Positions 63,163 through 64,000 of a stretch of 64,000 nt of DNA are shown piece by piece. The notes below the pieces were generated by a model, which was not told the origin of the DNA, did not search any database, and saw nothing but the letters and a program-made list of their open reading frames with translations. Source of the DNA: UBA1361 sp035647455 (GTDB lineage: Bacteria; Bacillota_I; Bacilli_A; RFN20; CAG-826); contig DASRNI010000028.1 in NCBI GenBank assembly GCA_035647455.1, positions 1 to 64,000 of the forward strand, written 5' to 3'. Made by a program: the position numbers and the translations under genes. The stretch's first letter is position 1. Each line of letters starts with the position of its first letter.

Positions 63163-63186
63163 GGGAGCGTTAATGCTCCCTTTTTT
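63163..63186 (+). terminator. Terminator after the PH-like gene
   Basis: GGGAGC and GCTCCC form a 6-bp stem with a GTTAAT loop and a run of six T. There is no T run on the other side, so the convergent capF-like gene uses something else. Confidence 0.85.
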
Positions 63187-64000
63187 ATTCAACTTTTTTA
63201 AAAATAGTATCGGCGTTATCAGGATCATACATTTCATTTGCCCAAATAACGAAGACGACATCTTGATCCGTCTCATTAACAATGTTATGTGTATATCCAG
63301 GCGGAATATCGACAACTTCGAGTTTTTCCCCTGATACTTTTAAGGAAATTAGTTCACCCGTGGCAATATGTTTAAAATTAATTGTTGCTTCTCCGGTTAA
63401 AACAAGAAACTTTTCAATTTTCGTGTGATGATAATGGTTGCCTTTTGTGAACCCGGGCGTGATGACATTAACTGAAACTTGGCCGAATTTTTCACCTTTT
63501 ATAAATTCAGAAAATAACCCGCGTTCATCTTGGTGCACTAAAAGTGGGTACTTAAAAGCTTCAACGGGTAGATAAGTTAAATATGTGGAATAAAGCTTTT
63601 TGACAAATGCATCTTGAACATCGGGTAATAAGCGGTTTTCTCGTGATTCCTTAAATGATTTAATTAAGCGGGCTAACTCACCGATTGTAATATTATGGGT
63701 TTGTTTAACAGCGTAATATTTTGTGTTCACATTATATGCACCAATAATTACATCATAAAAAGTTTTAACGACGTCATCAATATAAACAAAATCAAGAGCG
63801 GCGTTTGGATCGTTAATTGTAATATCTTCATTGTGGGCAACATTATGACAAAATGTTGCGATGACAGAGTTATAATGTGGTCTGCTCCATTTTCCAAACA
63901 AGTTATGCAGTCGAAAAACGTAAACTTTGTTCCCAGTTGCTTTTTCGTAGGCGAACAAAACTTCTTCGGCGGCCTTTTTACTTTTGCCGTAATCATTATC
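63185..64000 (-). CDS. CapF-like UDP-sugar reductase: SDR domain fused to cupin (partial)
   Basis: The gene enters from the right window edge; only the C-terminal portion is present. The SDR part shows YGKSKKAAEEVL (YxxxK) near the edge, RLHNLFGKWSRPHYNSV and LDFVYIDDVV. A C-terminal cupin follows: FTKGNHYHHTKIEKFLVL, PPGYTHNIVN. This fusion is characteristic of CapF/Cap5F, which converts a UDP-keto sugar to a UDP-N-acetyl-6-deoxytalose on the way to UDP-L-FucNAc for capsule synthesis. The frame stays open to 64000 with no start visible. Confidence 0.88.
   Translation of the reverse strand, partial: DNDYGKSKKAAEEVLFAYEKATGNKVYVFRLHNLFGKWSRPHYNSVIATFCHNVAHNEDITINDPNAALDFVYIDDVVKTFYDVIIGAYNVNTKYYAVKQTHNITIGELARLIKSFKESRENRLLPDVQDAFVKKLYSTYLTYLPVEAFKYPLLVHQDERGLFSEFIKGEKFGQVSVNVITPGFTKGNHYHHTKIEKFLVLTGEATINFKHIATGELISLKVSGEKLEVVDIPPGYTHNIVNETDQDVVFVIWANEMYDPDNADTIFKKVE

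Noticed and set aside
1..64000. Use of TGA as tryptophan (Mycoplasma genetic code)
   Set aside because: Many genes end cleanly at TGA and Trp positions use TGG, so the standard bacterial code applies.
1..64000. CRISPR arrays, insertion sequences, prophage, tRNA or rRNA genes
   Set aside because: No regularly spaced repeats, transposase or phage motifs, and no cloverleaf-like sequence were recognised in the gaps.

Overview
The window is chromosomal DNA from a low-GC bacterium of the Bacillota/Mollicutes side of the tree, covering the replication origin. The evidence is the gene order around dnaA (glmU-ispE-ksgA-rnmV-tatD-mnmE-jag-yidC-rnpA-rpmH on one side; dnaA-dnaN-S4 protein-recF-gyrB-gyrA on the other). 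A short SRP RNA lacking an Alu domain, a T-box before serS, lipoprotein signal peptides and purine-rich Shine-Dalgarno sites fit the same group. TGA is a stop codon (recF, ntpC, the GNAT gene and others), so this is not the Mycoplasma genetic code. No sporulation genes are seen. I cannot name the species; a deep, standard-code relative of the Mollicutes is my inference.

Layout. 1-8280: housekeeping genes on the minus strand pointing away from the origin. 8281-8783: oriC with a cluster of DnaA boxes, and a second DnaA box with candidate unwinding repeats between dnaA and dnaN. 8784-20500: replication and gyrase genes, a glycosyltransferase-like gene, T-box-controlled serS, SRP RNA and tadA. 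20511-29350: a fused ABC transporter, then a likely operon of a P-type cation ATPase, psuG, a TetR regulator, an iron-type alcohol dehydrogenase and an M50-like membrane protein. 29399-31000: mscL and a DegV/FakB protein. 31003-33745: a zinc uptake operon (znuA-znuC-znuB-zur, minus strand). 33847-36557: tldD/tldE. 36772-39978: rpmE, metG and a TrmA/RlmD-family methyltransferase.

40033-51875: the most distinctive block. A complete V-type ATPase operon in the Enterococcus order ntpF-I-K-E-C-G-A-B-D, whose K subunit carries the residues used to bind Na+, lies between a c-di-GMP phosphodiesterase-type gene (PAS-PAS-GGDEF-like-EAL) and a convergent membrane diguanylate cyclase with an intact GGDEF motif. 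51999-60047: cell-surface and detoxification genes: a VanZ-type protein interrupted by Big2-like domains, two Ser/Thr/Glu-rich lipoproteins, an mhqO/mhqD-like pair, and a minus-strand cluster of a GNAT, a lipoprotein phosphoesterase and small membrane proteins. 60114-63137: Nudix hydrolase, uracil/xanthine permease, FMN reductase and a PH-like membrane protein. 63185-64000: the end of a CapF-like polysaccharide gene running off the window.

No transposons, prophage, CRISPR arrays, tRNA or rRNA genes were found. Points worth a second look include changed active-site residues in several conserved enzymes (IspE-like, M50-like, RlmD-like), GyrA changes at the quinolone-contact positions, palindromic operators at three transport promoters, and a set of genes with no Shine-Dalgarno site and a -10-like hexamer next to the start codon.
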